Positions 1-6,000 of a stretch of DNA of 6,232 bases are shown one piece after another; within the stretch, counting starts at the first letter, position 1; each line of letters opens with the position of its first letter. Below the pieces are notes generated by a model, which was given only the letters and a program-made list of their open reading frames with translations, was not told the origin of the DNA and made no database searches. A program made the translations under genes and the position numbers. Source of the stretch: an uncultured Planctomycetaceae bacterium (GTDB lineage: Bacteria; Planctomycetota; Planctomycetia; Planctomycetales; Planctomycetaceae); the NCBI GenBank assembly GCA_903898975.1, contig CAIUHT010001070.1:1-6232 (forward strand). Reading direction: 5' to 3'.

Positions 1-2212
1 CGCCCAGCGGCTCACGGTTCCAGATCGAGATCTCGCCGGCGCTGCCTCCCAAAACCAGGTGCTGATCGCGGTTCAGGAAGCGTGCCGCGTACGCCTTGAA
101 CGGGACCTGCGTCACGGGCCGCGCCGCGCCGTCCAGCAGCCAGGTTCCTTTCATCGAGGCAAAGACAATGCATTCGCCATCCTGGCTGCTCACCAGGGAC
201 TCACACAGGGCCGCGATCTCGCCGAGCGGTTCCACCGTTCCATCGGAAAGCTGGACGCGGAACAGCCGCGTGGATTCTCCCAGCACCTGCGCGCAGAGCA
301 CACTGCGCGACTGCGGAAGTGAGCAGACACGATCAACGCGGCCCACTTTGGTCACCTCCTGCACACACTGGTGCGTGCGCAGATTCCAGACGGTAAGACC
401 TTCGGGAAATCTGGCAAACAACGCCAGATTCGCGTGTCGTTCAATCTGCAGATCGGTGGCTTCGTGACCGCCGACCGGAACGCGGCCGATGACCGTCGAC
501 GCACGGGTGTTCCAGATCGATGCTCCTTCATGCTGAGTGAGCGCCACCAGGTCTCGATTGTCGAGAAATCTGGCCCGAATCCCCATGCTCTGCCCGCGAC
601 CGGCCACCAGGGGGAATCGCTCCTGACGCAGTCGCCCCAGAAGGAACCGATAGCCAAAGGTTGCCGAGGCCTGTTTCCCCGTGAGTTCCGCCGCACTGTT
701 CAGTTCTTCGAACGCACCCAGGAACTCGCCGTGATCGAGGCGGCTGGCGGCGGAACGCAGGCGGTCGGCGACATACCGATGTTCCAGCAGGCTGCCGCGT
801 CGCGCCGATTCTGTGACCGAGGCTTCGAGCGTGCGGACGAGCCGGCGCTCGCGTGCAATCGAGTCTTCGAGCTGCACGTTGCGCTTCGCGATCGTATGCG
901 CATGATAAAACAGGCTCATGGCCGCGATTCCGAAGAACACCACCGAGAACACCGCGAACGATGTGATCCACGAATGTCTGTGGCACCACCTGGCGATCCT
1001 TCGAACGGGTGAAACTGGCCGAGCAGCAATCGGCTCACCCGCAATGAATCGTCGAAGGTCGTCATTCAATTCGAGGGCCGTTCGGTACCGCCGGACAGGG
1101 GATTTCTCGAGACACTTCTGGCAGATCAACCAGAGATCGCGCGGAAGCGCCGGGCGAATGACGCGAGGATCGACGACCTCATCTTCCATCACCTGCACGA
1201 ACAGGCTGCGGTCATCACGGGCCACAAATGGGGGACGTCCTGTCAGCAACTGGTAGAGGGTTGCTCCCAGGGAATAGATGTCGATCCCCACACCCATCAA
1301 CTGCCGGTCTCCTGCCAGTTGCTCGGGGGAGCAGTACTCGGGCGTTCCCAACACCATTCCGGAAACAGTGATCGCCTCATCCCCTTCGCGCAGTGCCAGT
1401 TTCGCCAAACCGAAATCCGTCAGTCTGGGAACGTATGCCGCAAGCTCTTGCTCACGCGACGGGTCGGAAGGCTGCAGCAGAATATTGGCGGGCTTGATGT
1501 CGCGATGCAGCATCTGCAGTTGATGAACCGCTGCGACGGCATCGGCCAGTGAGGCCATCAACCGAGCCGCATCGAAAGCGGAGACTGGAGTCCGCTGGGT
1601 CGTCAGCCAATCGGCCAGGTTGGGACCAGCGCAATACTCGAGTGCGGCATAGGCCAGCCCATCTTGAATTCCCGCCTCGAGCACGCCGACCAGATGGGAA
1701 TGCCGGCACCGGGCCGCGGCCTGCATCTCGCGTACGAAACGGGCCATGGCCTCTGGGGAAGCGAGTCGCTCGGGATGGGGAATCTTCAGAGCCACTTCAC
1801 GCTTCAGCAACGGGTCAAAGGCGCGGTACACCACACCAAACCCGCCTCGCCCCAACTCTTCCCCCAATTGAAACCGCCCGAGATCGCGTCGTGACCGTCT
1901 CACGCTTGCCAATGAAGTGTCAGCCCCCGGTGTTTCAGGCACAGACTTCTGCCTGGGCCACAATCGCTCGAGAAGTGACAAGCCCCGGAGAAACTGGACG
2001 TCGTCACACGGGTTCGCTTGATCGGCATCAGCAGTCTGCCCGTCGACCTCGCTCGCGGGCGAGACGAGGCCAGATTCCCCCCCGGCCCCGGTCCCCGCCG
2101 AGCATTCGTCCAAGCTCGGTGACGGGTCAAGCGTCGTGGTGGCGGGCGGGGGTGACGGCACGGATTGTTGCGTACCGTCCTCACCGGCAGTCGGATGATT
2201 GCTGGGCGACAT
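1..2212 (-). CDS. Membrane-anchored Hanks-type serine/threonine protein kinase with WD40-like C-terminal part (3' end outside window)
   Basis: The frame stays open from the ATG at 2212 to the window edge, giving 737 visible residues. Residues 1-110 are a Pro/Ser/Thr- and acid-rich cytoplasmic lead. The kinase domain spans about 114-395: glycine loop GRGGFG (121-126), ATP-binding lysine in VALK (K143), alpha-C glutamate about E162, catalytic loop LHRDIKPAN (D238, K240, N243), DFG at 266-268, activation-segment GTPEYCSPEQ (289-298) and DIYSLG with D311. All residues needed for phosphotransfer are present, so it should be an active kinase. One hydrophobic helix (about 415-436) follows, then a charged, probably coiled stretch (440-475). 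From about 540 on, degenerate WD40-like strands appear (SIWNTR, LTVWNLR, ISIWNRE), suggesting an extracytoplasmic propeller sensor. The start is backed by GGAG 8 nt upstream and overlaps the sigma gene by 32 nt, implying translational coupling. The substrate is unknown; the sigma factor is the obvious candidate by inference. Confidence 0.95.
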   Translation of the reverse strand, partial: MSPSNHPTAGEDGTQQSVPSPPPATTTLDPSPSLDECSAGTGAGGESGLVSPASEVDGQTADADQANPCDDVQFLRGLSLLERLWPRQKSVPETPGADTSLASVRRSRRDLGRFQLGEELGRGGFGVVYRAFDPLLKREVALKIPHPERLASPEAMARFVREMQAAARCRHSHLVGVLEAGIQDGLAYAALEYCAGPNLADWLTTQRTPVSAFDAARLMASLADAVAAVHQLQMLHRDIKPANILLQPSDPSREQELAAYVPRLTDFGLAKLALREGDEAITVSGMVLGTPEYCSPEQLAGDRQLMGVGIDIYSLGATLYQLLTGRPPFVARDDRSLFVQVMEDEVVDPRVIRPALPRDLWLICQKCLEKSPVRRYRTALELNDDLRRFIAGEPIAARPVSPVRRIARWCHRHSWITSFAVFSVVFFGIAAMSLFYHAHTIAKRNVQLEDSIARERRLVRTLEASVTESARRGSLLEHRYVADRLRSAASRLDHGEFLGAFEELNSAAELTGKQASATFGYRFLLGRLRQERFPLVAGRGQSMGIRARFLDNRDLVALTQHEGASIWNTRASTVIGRVPVGGHEATDLQIERHANLALFARFPEGLTVWNLRTHQCVQEVTKVGRVDRVCSLPQSRSVLCAQVLGESTRLFRVQLSDGTVEPLGEIAALCESLVSSQDGECIVFASMKGTWLLDGAARPVTQVPFKAYAARFLNRDQHLVLGGSAGEISIWNREPLG

Positions 2213-2852
2213 GTGCAATTCTCCGAACAGCCCGGTACCACAATTTCTCGACGGCAAGCTTCGTCCGCCCGAGGCTGACGGCAATCTCGGCAAAGGACTC
2301 TCCTTCGCGATGATGCCGTACGACCACTTCTCTCGCCAGCGGCGACAGGGCCTGCAGAGCGCACTCGATGACCTTCAGATCTTCCTCCCGAATGAGGTCA
2401 GCGAGGGGTGATTCCCCTGAGGGGCTCCATTCGCGTGGAATGCCATGGTCCGGATTCCGCGGATCCAGCATCTGTGGTGATTCACAGTTCAGGTCGCGTT
2501 TACCACCCGGGGCATATCTCCGAACCAGGGCGATCTGCGCAGACCGCGAAATGGCTGCCAGCCACCCAAACCATTCGCCCACGGTTTCACCGTGAAATTG
2601 CTGAAAATGTCGATACGCCAGCAGCAGCGCGTATTGGGCGATGTCCGATTCGCCCGCCTTGCTGTTCAGTCGTGAACCATGCCGAAATCGGGACCATTCG
2701 ACCAGCCTTGGTCGAGAAATGTACAACAACCGGTTCAATGACTCTTTTGATCCATCGCGGGCCGACCTCAGCAGAACCTCAATCTCGAGATCATCGTGTG
2801 CCAGGCTGGGAATCACCGCTCGCTCCACGAGACTGAGTGAAGTCTCGTTCAC
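2181..2852 (-). CDS. ECF-type RNA polymerase sigma factor, planctomycete group, linked to a Ser/Thr kinase
   Basis: A 223-residue protein with the two-domain ECF layout. Region sigma-2 is about residues 25-115 (LLRSARDGSKESLNRLL, then AYRHFQQFHG and EWFGWLAAISR, the core-binding and -10 recognition segments). Region sigma-4 is about 158-213 (ALQALSPLAREVVVRHHREG, then the helix-turn-helix SFAEIAVSLGRTKLAVEKLW). This closely resembles the planctomycete-specific sigma-70 subfamily described by TIGR02984-type models, judged by eye. The usual DxVQETFL stretch of sigma-2 is changed to DIAQYALLLAY, so promoter-melting residues may differ. The start is GTG at 2852; an in-frame TGA lies at 2870-2868, so no upstream start except a CTG is possible. 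GAGAGG sits 11 nt upstream, a slightly long spacing. The stop lies inside the following kinase gene. No anti-sigma gene is visible; control may instead come from the kinase, as proposed for ECF groups linked to kinases in Planctomycetes. Confidence 0.93.
   Translation of the reverse strand: MNETSLSLVERAVIPSLAHDDLEIEVLLRSARDGSKESLNRLLYISRPRLVEWSRFRHGSRLNSKAGESDIAQYALLLAYRHFQQFHGETVGEWFGWLAAISRSAQIALVRRYAPGGKRDLNCESPQMLDPRNPDHGIPREWSPSGESPLADLIREEDLKVIECALQALSPLAREVVVRHHREGESFAEIAVSLGRTKLAVEKLWYRAVRRIAHVAQQSSDCR
2221..2224 (-). promoter_or_regulatory. Ribosome binding site of the kinase gene, inside the sigma gene
   Basis: GGAG lies 8 nt before the ATG at 2212 and within the last codons of the sigma factor. 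It decides the kinase start and supports translation of the kinase by ribosomes finishing the sigma gene. Confidence 0.7.
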
Positions 2853-2972
2853 CAGGAACGCAACCTCTCATGCCGCGCCAATCACGGCAAGACTCAAATC
2901 GTCCGACTAGGCAACGGGCCAGGTTCGAGCGGCCCGCGCACCGGCGGCAAGTCCGATCGATTCTCAAGACCG

Positions 2973-3003
2973 AGTGTATCGTAGCGGTCCGATGCAAAGT
3001 CAA
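2973..3003 (-). promoter_or_regulatory. Candidate housekeeping-type promoter of the sigma-kinase unit
   Basis: On the minus strand TTGACT (3003-2998) matches five of six bases of a -35 box. A -10 candidate is TACACT (2978-2973, spacer 19) or, shifted, GATACA (2980-2975, spacer 17); both match TATAAT imperfectly. Transcription would start near 2966, leaving a leader of about 110 nt before the GTG at 2852. The assignment is by eye only. The two direct repeats directly upstream make it more credible as a regulated promoter. Confidence 0.4.
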
Positions 3004-3040
3004 GTCCACTTCGTCCGCGTGTCAGTCCACTTCGTCCGCG
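3003..3040. repeat. Two 17-bp direct repeats, 21-bp period, abutting the -35 box
   Basis: The plus-strand sequence AGTCCACTTCGTCCGCG occurs at 3003-3019 and again, without a mismatch, at 3024-3040, separated by four bases. The period of 21 bp is two helical turns, so a protein dimer or pair could bind the same DNA face. The proximal copy ends at the first base of the candidate -35 hexamer of the divergent sigma gene, the usual place for an activator or operator site. I see no third copy. Confidence 0.8.
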
Positions 3041-3049
3041 GCCAACAGA

Positions 3050-3095
3050 GTCCCGGCCCGCCGGGACGGTCTCCTCTCTATCTTCTTCTCTCTTA
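3050..3095 (+). other. Strong hairpin followed by a pyrimidine tract
   Basis: A perfect 7-bp stem, GTCCCGG (3050-3056) with CCGGGAC (3061-3067) and loop CCCG, is followed on the plus strand by a C/T-rich run to about 3095. It lacks the uninterrupted T-run of a good intrinsic terminator and no plus-strand gene ends here. It could be a weak terminator, a REP-like palindrome, or part of the left non-coding end of the neighbouring insertion sequence. Confidence 0.4.
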
Positions 3096-3134
3096 ACGAG
3101 TCAGTGCTGATTCCATGAAAGAGGGGGCCCCCCT

Positions 3135-3160
3135 GGATACCGTCAGAGCACGGCGTATCC
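3135..3160 (+). other. Inverted repeat in the 5' non-coding part of the IS
   Basis: GGATAC (3135-3140) pairs with GTATCC (3155-3160), and CGT/ACG can pair further in across a two-base bulge. It directly follows a G5/C6 palindrome (3123-3133). In RNA this gives a hairpin in the transposase leader; in DNA it may be a subterminal repeat of the element's left end. Confidence 0.4.
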
Positions 3161-3197
3161 GCGTGGGATCGCCCAAGTCAGTCTCTTCCAGTGATCC

Positions 3198-3203
3198 AGG
3201 AGG
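3198..3203 (+). promoter_or_regulatory. Ribosome binding site deciding the transposase start
   Basis: A perfect AGGAGG lies 8 nt before ATG 3212. It rules out the in-frame GTG at 3191, which lies upstream of this Shine-Dalgarno sequence, and puts the characteristic first strand LYVGIDQH directly at the N-terminus. Confidence 0.85.
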
Positions 3204-3211
3204 ACCTCTTC

Positions 3212-4801
3212 ATGTTGTACGTGGGAATTGACCAGCATCGCAAGCAGTTGACGGTGCACGTGCGTGACGACCAGGGGGAGGTCCTCCTCCGCCGACAGGT
3301 CAGCACACAGTGGGACAAGGTTCGGGAGTTTCTGGACGACCTCGACCGGCGGGCCACGCCGACGGCGGGCTATTTCGCCATCGTCGAGGTCTGCGGCTTC
3401 AATGACTGGCTGCTGCAGCACCTCCGCGCCCGGCAGCCGGTCTGTCGCCAGGTGTTTCTGATCCAGCCCGAACAGCAATCCTCCCACAAGACCGACCGCC
3501 GGGATGCCGCCGGTCTGAGCGAGCAGTTGTGGCTCAATCGCGAGCGGTTGTTGGCGCGGCGACCCGCCCGCGGCCTGCGGGTGGTCTGCCAGCCCTCCGC
3601 GGAGGATCTGTTCGACCGCCGTCTGACCTCGCGGCGGGTGGTTAGCTCGCACGATCTGACCCGGACCATCAACCGGATCAAGGCGATTCTGCGCCGCCAC
3701 AATGTGGAGCAGGAGTGTCCGACCAAGGGACTGGGGACCCTCAAGTCGCTGGCGTGGCTGAAACGCCTGGAGTTGCCGGGGGTCGACCGCCTCGAGATGA
3801 ACCAGATGCTGCGTCGCTGGGAACTGCTGAAGTGCGAACGGCAGGAGCTGGATGACCAGATTGCCCAGCGACAGAAGCAGAATCGGGCCGCGATCATCCT
3901 GGCCACGATTCCCGGCATCGCCGCCTATGGCGCCCTGGCTCTCGCCTCCCGCATCGGCGACATCCGGCGGTTTCCCCGGCCCCGCAGCCTGGCGAACTAC
4001 TGGGGTCTGACGCCCACCTCCAAGAACTCCGGCGAGGCGACGCAGCGGCTGGGATCGATCACCAAGGAGGGGAGCCAGGTCGCGCGGTTCCTCCTGGGCC
4101 AGGCCGTGCTGCATGTGCTGCGGGCCGATGTCTCGATGCGCGAGTGGTACAAGCGCATCCGCCGCCGTCGCGGGAGCAAGATCGCCCGGGTGGCCGTGAT
4201 GCGTCGGCTCGCCACGATCATCTGGCACATGCTGAGCCGGGAGGAGTCATATCAACGGGGCGGTCCCCCCCGCGAACGGCTGCCCCGGCGCGGGGCTGCG
4301 GCCAGGATCGCCGACGCGCCCGAACCCCGATTGGTCGTGGCGGAAACCACGGGAGCATCCGCTTGCCAGTCGGCTCCGGACAACGCGGTGCGAGCCGGCC
4401 ACGCTGTCGGGGGCTCGCCCCCGAACCCCCAGGATTTTGAGGAGGCATGGCGCGGTGTCCAACAGGCTGGCACGCTCCAGGCACCGCTGGACGCCACACC
4501 GGCGACCGCGGTGCTCGACGCCCCTCCGACCAGCCCATCCACGCGCCGGCGGCAACGCAAAACAACGGCTCCTGCCGGCGTCAGCCGACAGGAGCCGGAA
4601 GCGCCGTTGGCGCACCGCGGACCGGGATATTCCTTGCCAGGTTGCGTCCCCGCAGAGCCTGACGCCGCTTCTCCCGGCGAACTGACCATATCCCGTTCCC
4701 GCCGGGCGCGACAACCGATCAAACGACGAATAGCGAACCGCGATCCGGGCGAGCCGGACCCAGGCTCCGGGTCATCGCCAATCCCGAATCACGACGGGTA
4801 G
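3212..4801 (+). CDS. IS110-family transposase (DEDD RuvC-like plus Tnp_20 domain) with long low-complexity C-terminal tail
   Basis: A 529-residue recombinase. Residues 1-165 form the RuvC-like DEDD domain: D7 in YVGIDQH, E59 in VEVCGF, and D95/D98 in KTDRRDA. A helical linker (about 190-228) precedes the IS110/IS116/IS902 C-terminal domain (about 229-345) with IPGIAAYGALAL, a FPRPRSLANYWGLTPT block and ITKEGSQVARFLL, whose S288 is the expected catalytic serine. All catalytic residues are present, so the enzyme looks intact. Family members usually end soon after the helix matching RRLATIIWHML (331-341). Here the frame continues for about 180 residues rich in Pro, Ala and Arg with no domain I recognise, and the underlying DNA contains many inverted repeats. 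The tail may therefore be read-through of the element's non-coding right end. A run of seven C (4265-4271) at the core/tail border is a possible slippage or sequencing-error site; one alternative frame there would stop at 4440. Confidence 0.93.
   Translation: MLYVGIDQHRKQLTVHVRDDQGEVLLRRQVSTQWDKVREFLDDLDRRATPTAGYFAIVEVCGFNDWLLQHLRARQPVCRQVFLIQPEQQSSHKTDRRDAAGLSEQLWLNRERLLARRPARGLRVVCQPSAEDLFDRRLTSRRVVSSHDLTRTINRIKAILRRHNVEQECPTKGLGTLKSLAWLKRLELPGVDRLEMNQMLRRWELLKCERQELDDQIAQRQKQNRAAIILATIPGIAAYGALALASRIGDIRRFPRPRSLANYWGLTPTSKNSGEATQRLGSITKEGSQVARFLLGQAVLHVLRADVSMREWYKRIRRRRGSKIARVAVMRRLATIIWHMLSREESYQRGGPPRERLPRRGAAARIADAPEPRLVVAETTGASACQSAPDNAVRAGHAVGGSPPNPQDFEEAWRGVQQAGTLQAPLDATPATAVLDAPPTSPSTRRRQRKTTAPAGVSRQEPEAPLAHRGPGYSLPGCVPAEPDAASPGELTISRSRRARQPIKRRIANRDPGEPDPGSGSSPIPNHDG
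4409..4422 (+). other. G5/C5 hairpin inside the transposase tail
   Basis: GGGGG (4409-4413) and CCCCC (4418-4422) flank the tetraloop CTCG, and a second C5 run follows at 4426-4430. Such a structure is unexpected inside a coding region and fits the view that sequence after about 4255 is the non-coding right part of the element. Confidence 0.45.
4566..4695 (+). ncRNA. Candidate bridge (guide) RNA of the IS110 element, overlapping the transposase 3' end
   Basis: Four structures follow one another. Hairpin 1: CGGCTCCTG (4566-4574) pairs with CAGGAGCCG (4589-4597); after one C/A mismatch the stem continues as CGGC/GCCG closed by loop GTCA. Hairpin 2: GCGCC/GGCGC with loop GTT (4601-4613). Then an outer 8-bp stem, CGGGATAT (4623-4630) with ATATCCCG (4688-4695), encloses hairpin 3 (CAGG, TGCG/CGCA, CCTG with an internal loop, 4638-4661) and hairpin 4 (CGCCG/CGGCG, 4663-4679). 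IS110-family elements are known to express a structured RNA from a non-coding end that pairs with target and donor DNA; in the IS1111 group it lies downstream of the transposase. Assigning this structure to that role is inference; I could not match its loops to the element ends. Confidence 0.35.
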
Positions 4802-5414
4802 CCCCACTGAAATCCCAGTTCGCCTGACACAACTGAAGACACTACTGGGTGCATCACACCAGGAGACCAGACACTGACAACACACGCGCGCTGTCCGTGA
4901 CAATGGCGGCATCGGAGGCTGGCCCCGTGGCCAGACTCCCCCACCACGTCCAGCCAGTCTGAGGTGGCCCCTGGACCAGGGCGGCGGGAATCCCGTTCCC
5001 ACCGTGTCCCCTGGCGAAACACTGATTGAGACGGCTGACGTGCGTGGGACGGTCGAATTGGAATGCTCCGTGCCCCCCGGCTGCCAAGCCGGGGAACGAC
5101 CAGTCGAGTCCGGCTGGTTGATTCACGAAGGGATGGATTGGGGTGCGGCCGCCAGAGACAAGATCGGCCGCGATCGAACCCGTGACGACTGACCGCAATT
5201 CCGTTGAACGTCGCTGACCACCGCGCCCTCACCGCACACCGACCATCGGCCCGCTCCACCGTGTTTGTCCCGGAACCACACCGCGTGTGGCCCTCCGGCT
5301 CTCCTCTCATTCGACCCCAGCAGGTGCGAATCCGCCCATCGTGCGCCCACCTGATCCCATTCACACCAAAAAAAACCGTTGTTGATCCCTTGACTCGATA
5401 ACCTCTTTCAGGGA
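4802..5414. other. Stretch of about 600 bases without a supportable gene, rich in palindromes
   Basis: No open frame here looks like a protein family I know. The two longer minus-strand frames (4789-5514 and 4854-5198) lack ribosome binding sites and recognisable domains. The DNA holds several perfect inverted repeats: CTGGCC/GGCCAG with loop CCGT (4919-4934), the REP-like hairpin at 5075-5094, GCGGCCG/CGGCCGC (5145-5171) and CCACAC/GTGTGG (5276-5290). Bases 4814-4849 carry a looser CCCAGT/ACTGGG pair. An A8 run lies at 5368-5375. The region looks like intergenic or decayed mobile DNA. Confidence 0.55.
5075..5094. repeat. REP-like palindrome
   Basis: CCCCGGCT (5075-5082) and AGCCGGGG (5087-5094) form a perfect 8-bp stem with loop GCCA. 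Size, GC content and intergenic place fit REP elements, the short palindromes mobilised by RAYT transposases, and a RAYT-like gene remnant lies 550 bp away. Only one copy is seen here, so family membership is not shown. Confidence 0.45.
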
Positions 5415-5468
5415 GGGGCCACCCTTTGTTTGACTTTCGAAGTACGAGTTCTGTCGGGTGGTGTGCTT

Positions 5469-5514
5469 GACGAGGCGACTGCCGCCTCGTTCCGCCATTG
5501 TGGCTGCCCGCCAC
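5469..5514 (-). other. Paired REP-like hairpins in repeat copy A
   Basis: On the minus strand GTGGC/GCCAC with loop GGGCA (5514-5500) is followed by ACGAGGCG/CGCCTCGT with loop GCAGT (5490-5470), extendable by a G-T pair. Both lie about 150 bp past the transposase-remnant stop. The first is fully conserved in copy B, the second in shape. Two closely spaced GC-rich hairpins beside a RAYT-like gene resemble the REP pairs that flank such genes. Confidence 0.5.
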
Positions 5515-5646
5515 GCCCTTTCACCTCAATTCGAAACCGATGACTGTCGTTTTAAAAATCCCTGCAACATTCGACTTCGATGAAGCGCATCGCCGTGTGG
5601 ATCACCAGTCGCGCCCTCCTCCACGCTGCTTGATCGGCTCAACCCA

Positions 5647-5937
5647 TCACTGGGGATCCGACGGATGCTCGGCGGTGGGGACTCCGAAGATCTCGCGGCT
5701 CAGGGCGATTCCCTGGATCCACTTTTGCCCGCGTTTCGCCGCCTCAGCCTGTAGAGCGGCTGGTCTGCCAATCGCCCGCCGCAGCCGACCCCGCTTGTCG
5801 GTGAAGCTCCCGACCAGTTTCAGCCAACCCTCTCCCTCGACCCCCAGTTGCTGCAGGAACGCCGGCTGCTCGGCCGGGATCTGGCCGACTTTGCCTTTCG
5901 CGAGCTGCCGTCCAGTCCATTCCAACCGCGGAAGTAC
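5647..5937 (-). pseudogene. C-terminal fragment of an IS200-like / REP-associated (RAYT-type) transposase
   Basis: About 97 codons ending in TGA (5649-5647). The residues WTGRQLAKGKVGQIP, then FLQQLGVEGEGWLKLVGSF, RRAIGRPAALQAEAAKRG and KWIQGIALSREIFG, match from memory the characteristic C-terminus of a broad IS200-like transposase family (pattern LDWTGR, KRG-IP, LGL-W, RAVGR, RRW-QG). Full-length members have about 300 or more residues with an N-terminal HUH/Y1 domain (HLH and catalytic Tyr); that part is absent here. Upstream the frame leaves homology exactly at 5937/5938, where repeat copy B begins, and soon meets a stop at 6027. The best in-frame start would be TTG 5925, without a ribosome binding site. 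It is almost certainly a non-functional remnant, though it is free of internal stops, so the truncation may be fairly recent. Confidence 0.75.
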
Positions 5938-6000
5938 GGGGCCACTCTTTGTTTGAGCTTTCGAAGTGCGGGTTCCGTGGGTTGGTGTGATTGGATTGCC

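Larger units (their letters stand above)
3135..4801 (+). mobile_element. IS110-family insertion sequence (approximate bounds)
   Basis: The element is recognised by its DEDD transposase. IS110-family elements lack terminal inverted repeats and usually make no target duplication, so the ends cannot be read from one copy. The left bound is set at an imperfect inverted repeat ahead of the transposase (3135-3160) and the right bound at the transposase stop. Either end may lie further out: the hairpin at 3050-3067 could still be inside, and the sequence to about 4850 could belong to the right end. Another genomic copy or an empty site would fix both. Confidence 0.6.
5415..5937 (-). repeat. Tandem repeat copy A: transposase 3' end plus 3' flank
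   Basis: This 523-bp unit is followed directly by a related copy. Shared blocks include the terminal GGGGCCAC (5415), TTTGTTTGA, CTTTCGAAGT, TTGTGGCTGCCCGCCACG, an almost identical 31-bp block (5558-5588 against 6091-6121, two differences) and a perfect 57-bp match (5632-5688 against 6176-6232). The offset between copies grows from 523 to 544 bp, so small indels have accumulated. Read on the minus strand, the unit is the C-terminal part of a transposase gene followed by about 230 bp of 3' flank. Confidence 0.85.

Noticed and set aside
371..1012. 213-codon open frame on the plus strand
   Set aside because: It is fully antisense to the kinase gene, whose protein is unmistakable; composition is arginine-rich and no domain is recognisable.
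2408..2836. 142-codon plus-strand frame
   Set aside because: Antisense to the sigma factor gene, with no plausible ribosome binding site and no recognisable motif.
3003..3040. Start of a CRISPR array
   Set aside because: Only two units with a four-base gap; repeat and spacer sizes do not fit CRISPR and no cas gene is near.
3123..3133. G5/C6 palindrome as a target-site or IS-end signature
   Set aside because: No matching sequence at the right side of the element, and simple G/C runs arise easily in such GC-rich DNA.
3143..4228. 361-codon minus-strand frame across the IS element
   Set aside because: It mirrors the transposase reading frame; high GC leaves the opposite strand open. The product is Gln/Pro/Leu-rich with no family resemblance.
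4447..4662. Short plus-strand frame with GGAGG just ahead of its ATG inside the transposase tail
   Set aside because: The spacing of one base is too short for initiation and the product is arginine-rich with no known motif.
4854..5198. 114-codon minus-strand frame with a rather protein-like composition (QTGWTWWGSLATGPASDAA)
   Set aside because: No family recognised, no ribosome binding site, and its middle codes through the perfect REP-like hairpin; kept only as a possible decayed fragment.
5368..5375. Run of eight A, read as a T8 tract on the minus strand, as an intrinsic terminator
   Set aside because: No stable stem directly precedes the T-run on the minus strand, so it lacks the terminator hairpin.
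4789..5514. 241-codon minus-strand frame spanning the palindromic region
   Set aside because: Arg/Gly/Ser-rich, begins inside the repeated 3' flank hairpin, has no ribosome binding site, and its counterpart in repeat copy B keeps only scattered similarity.
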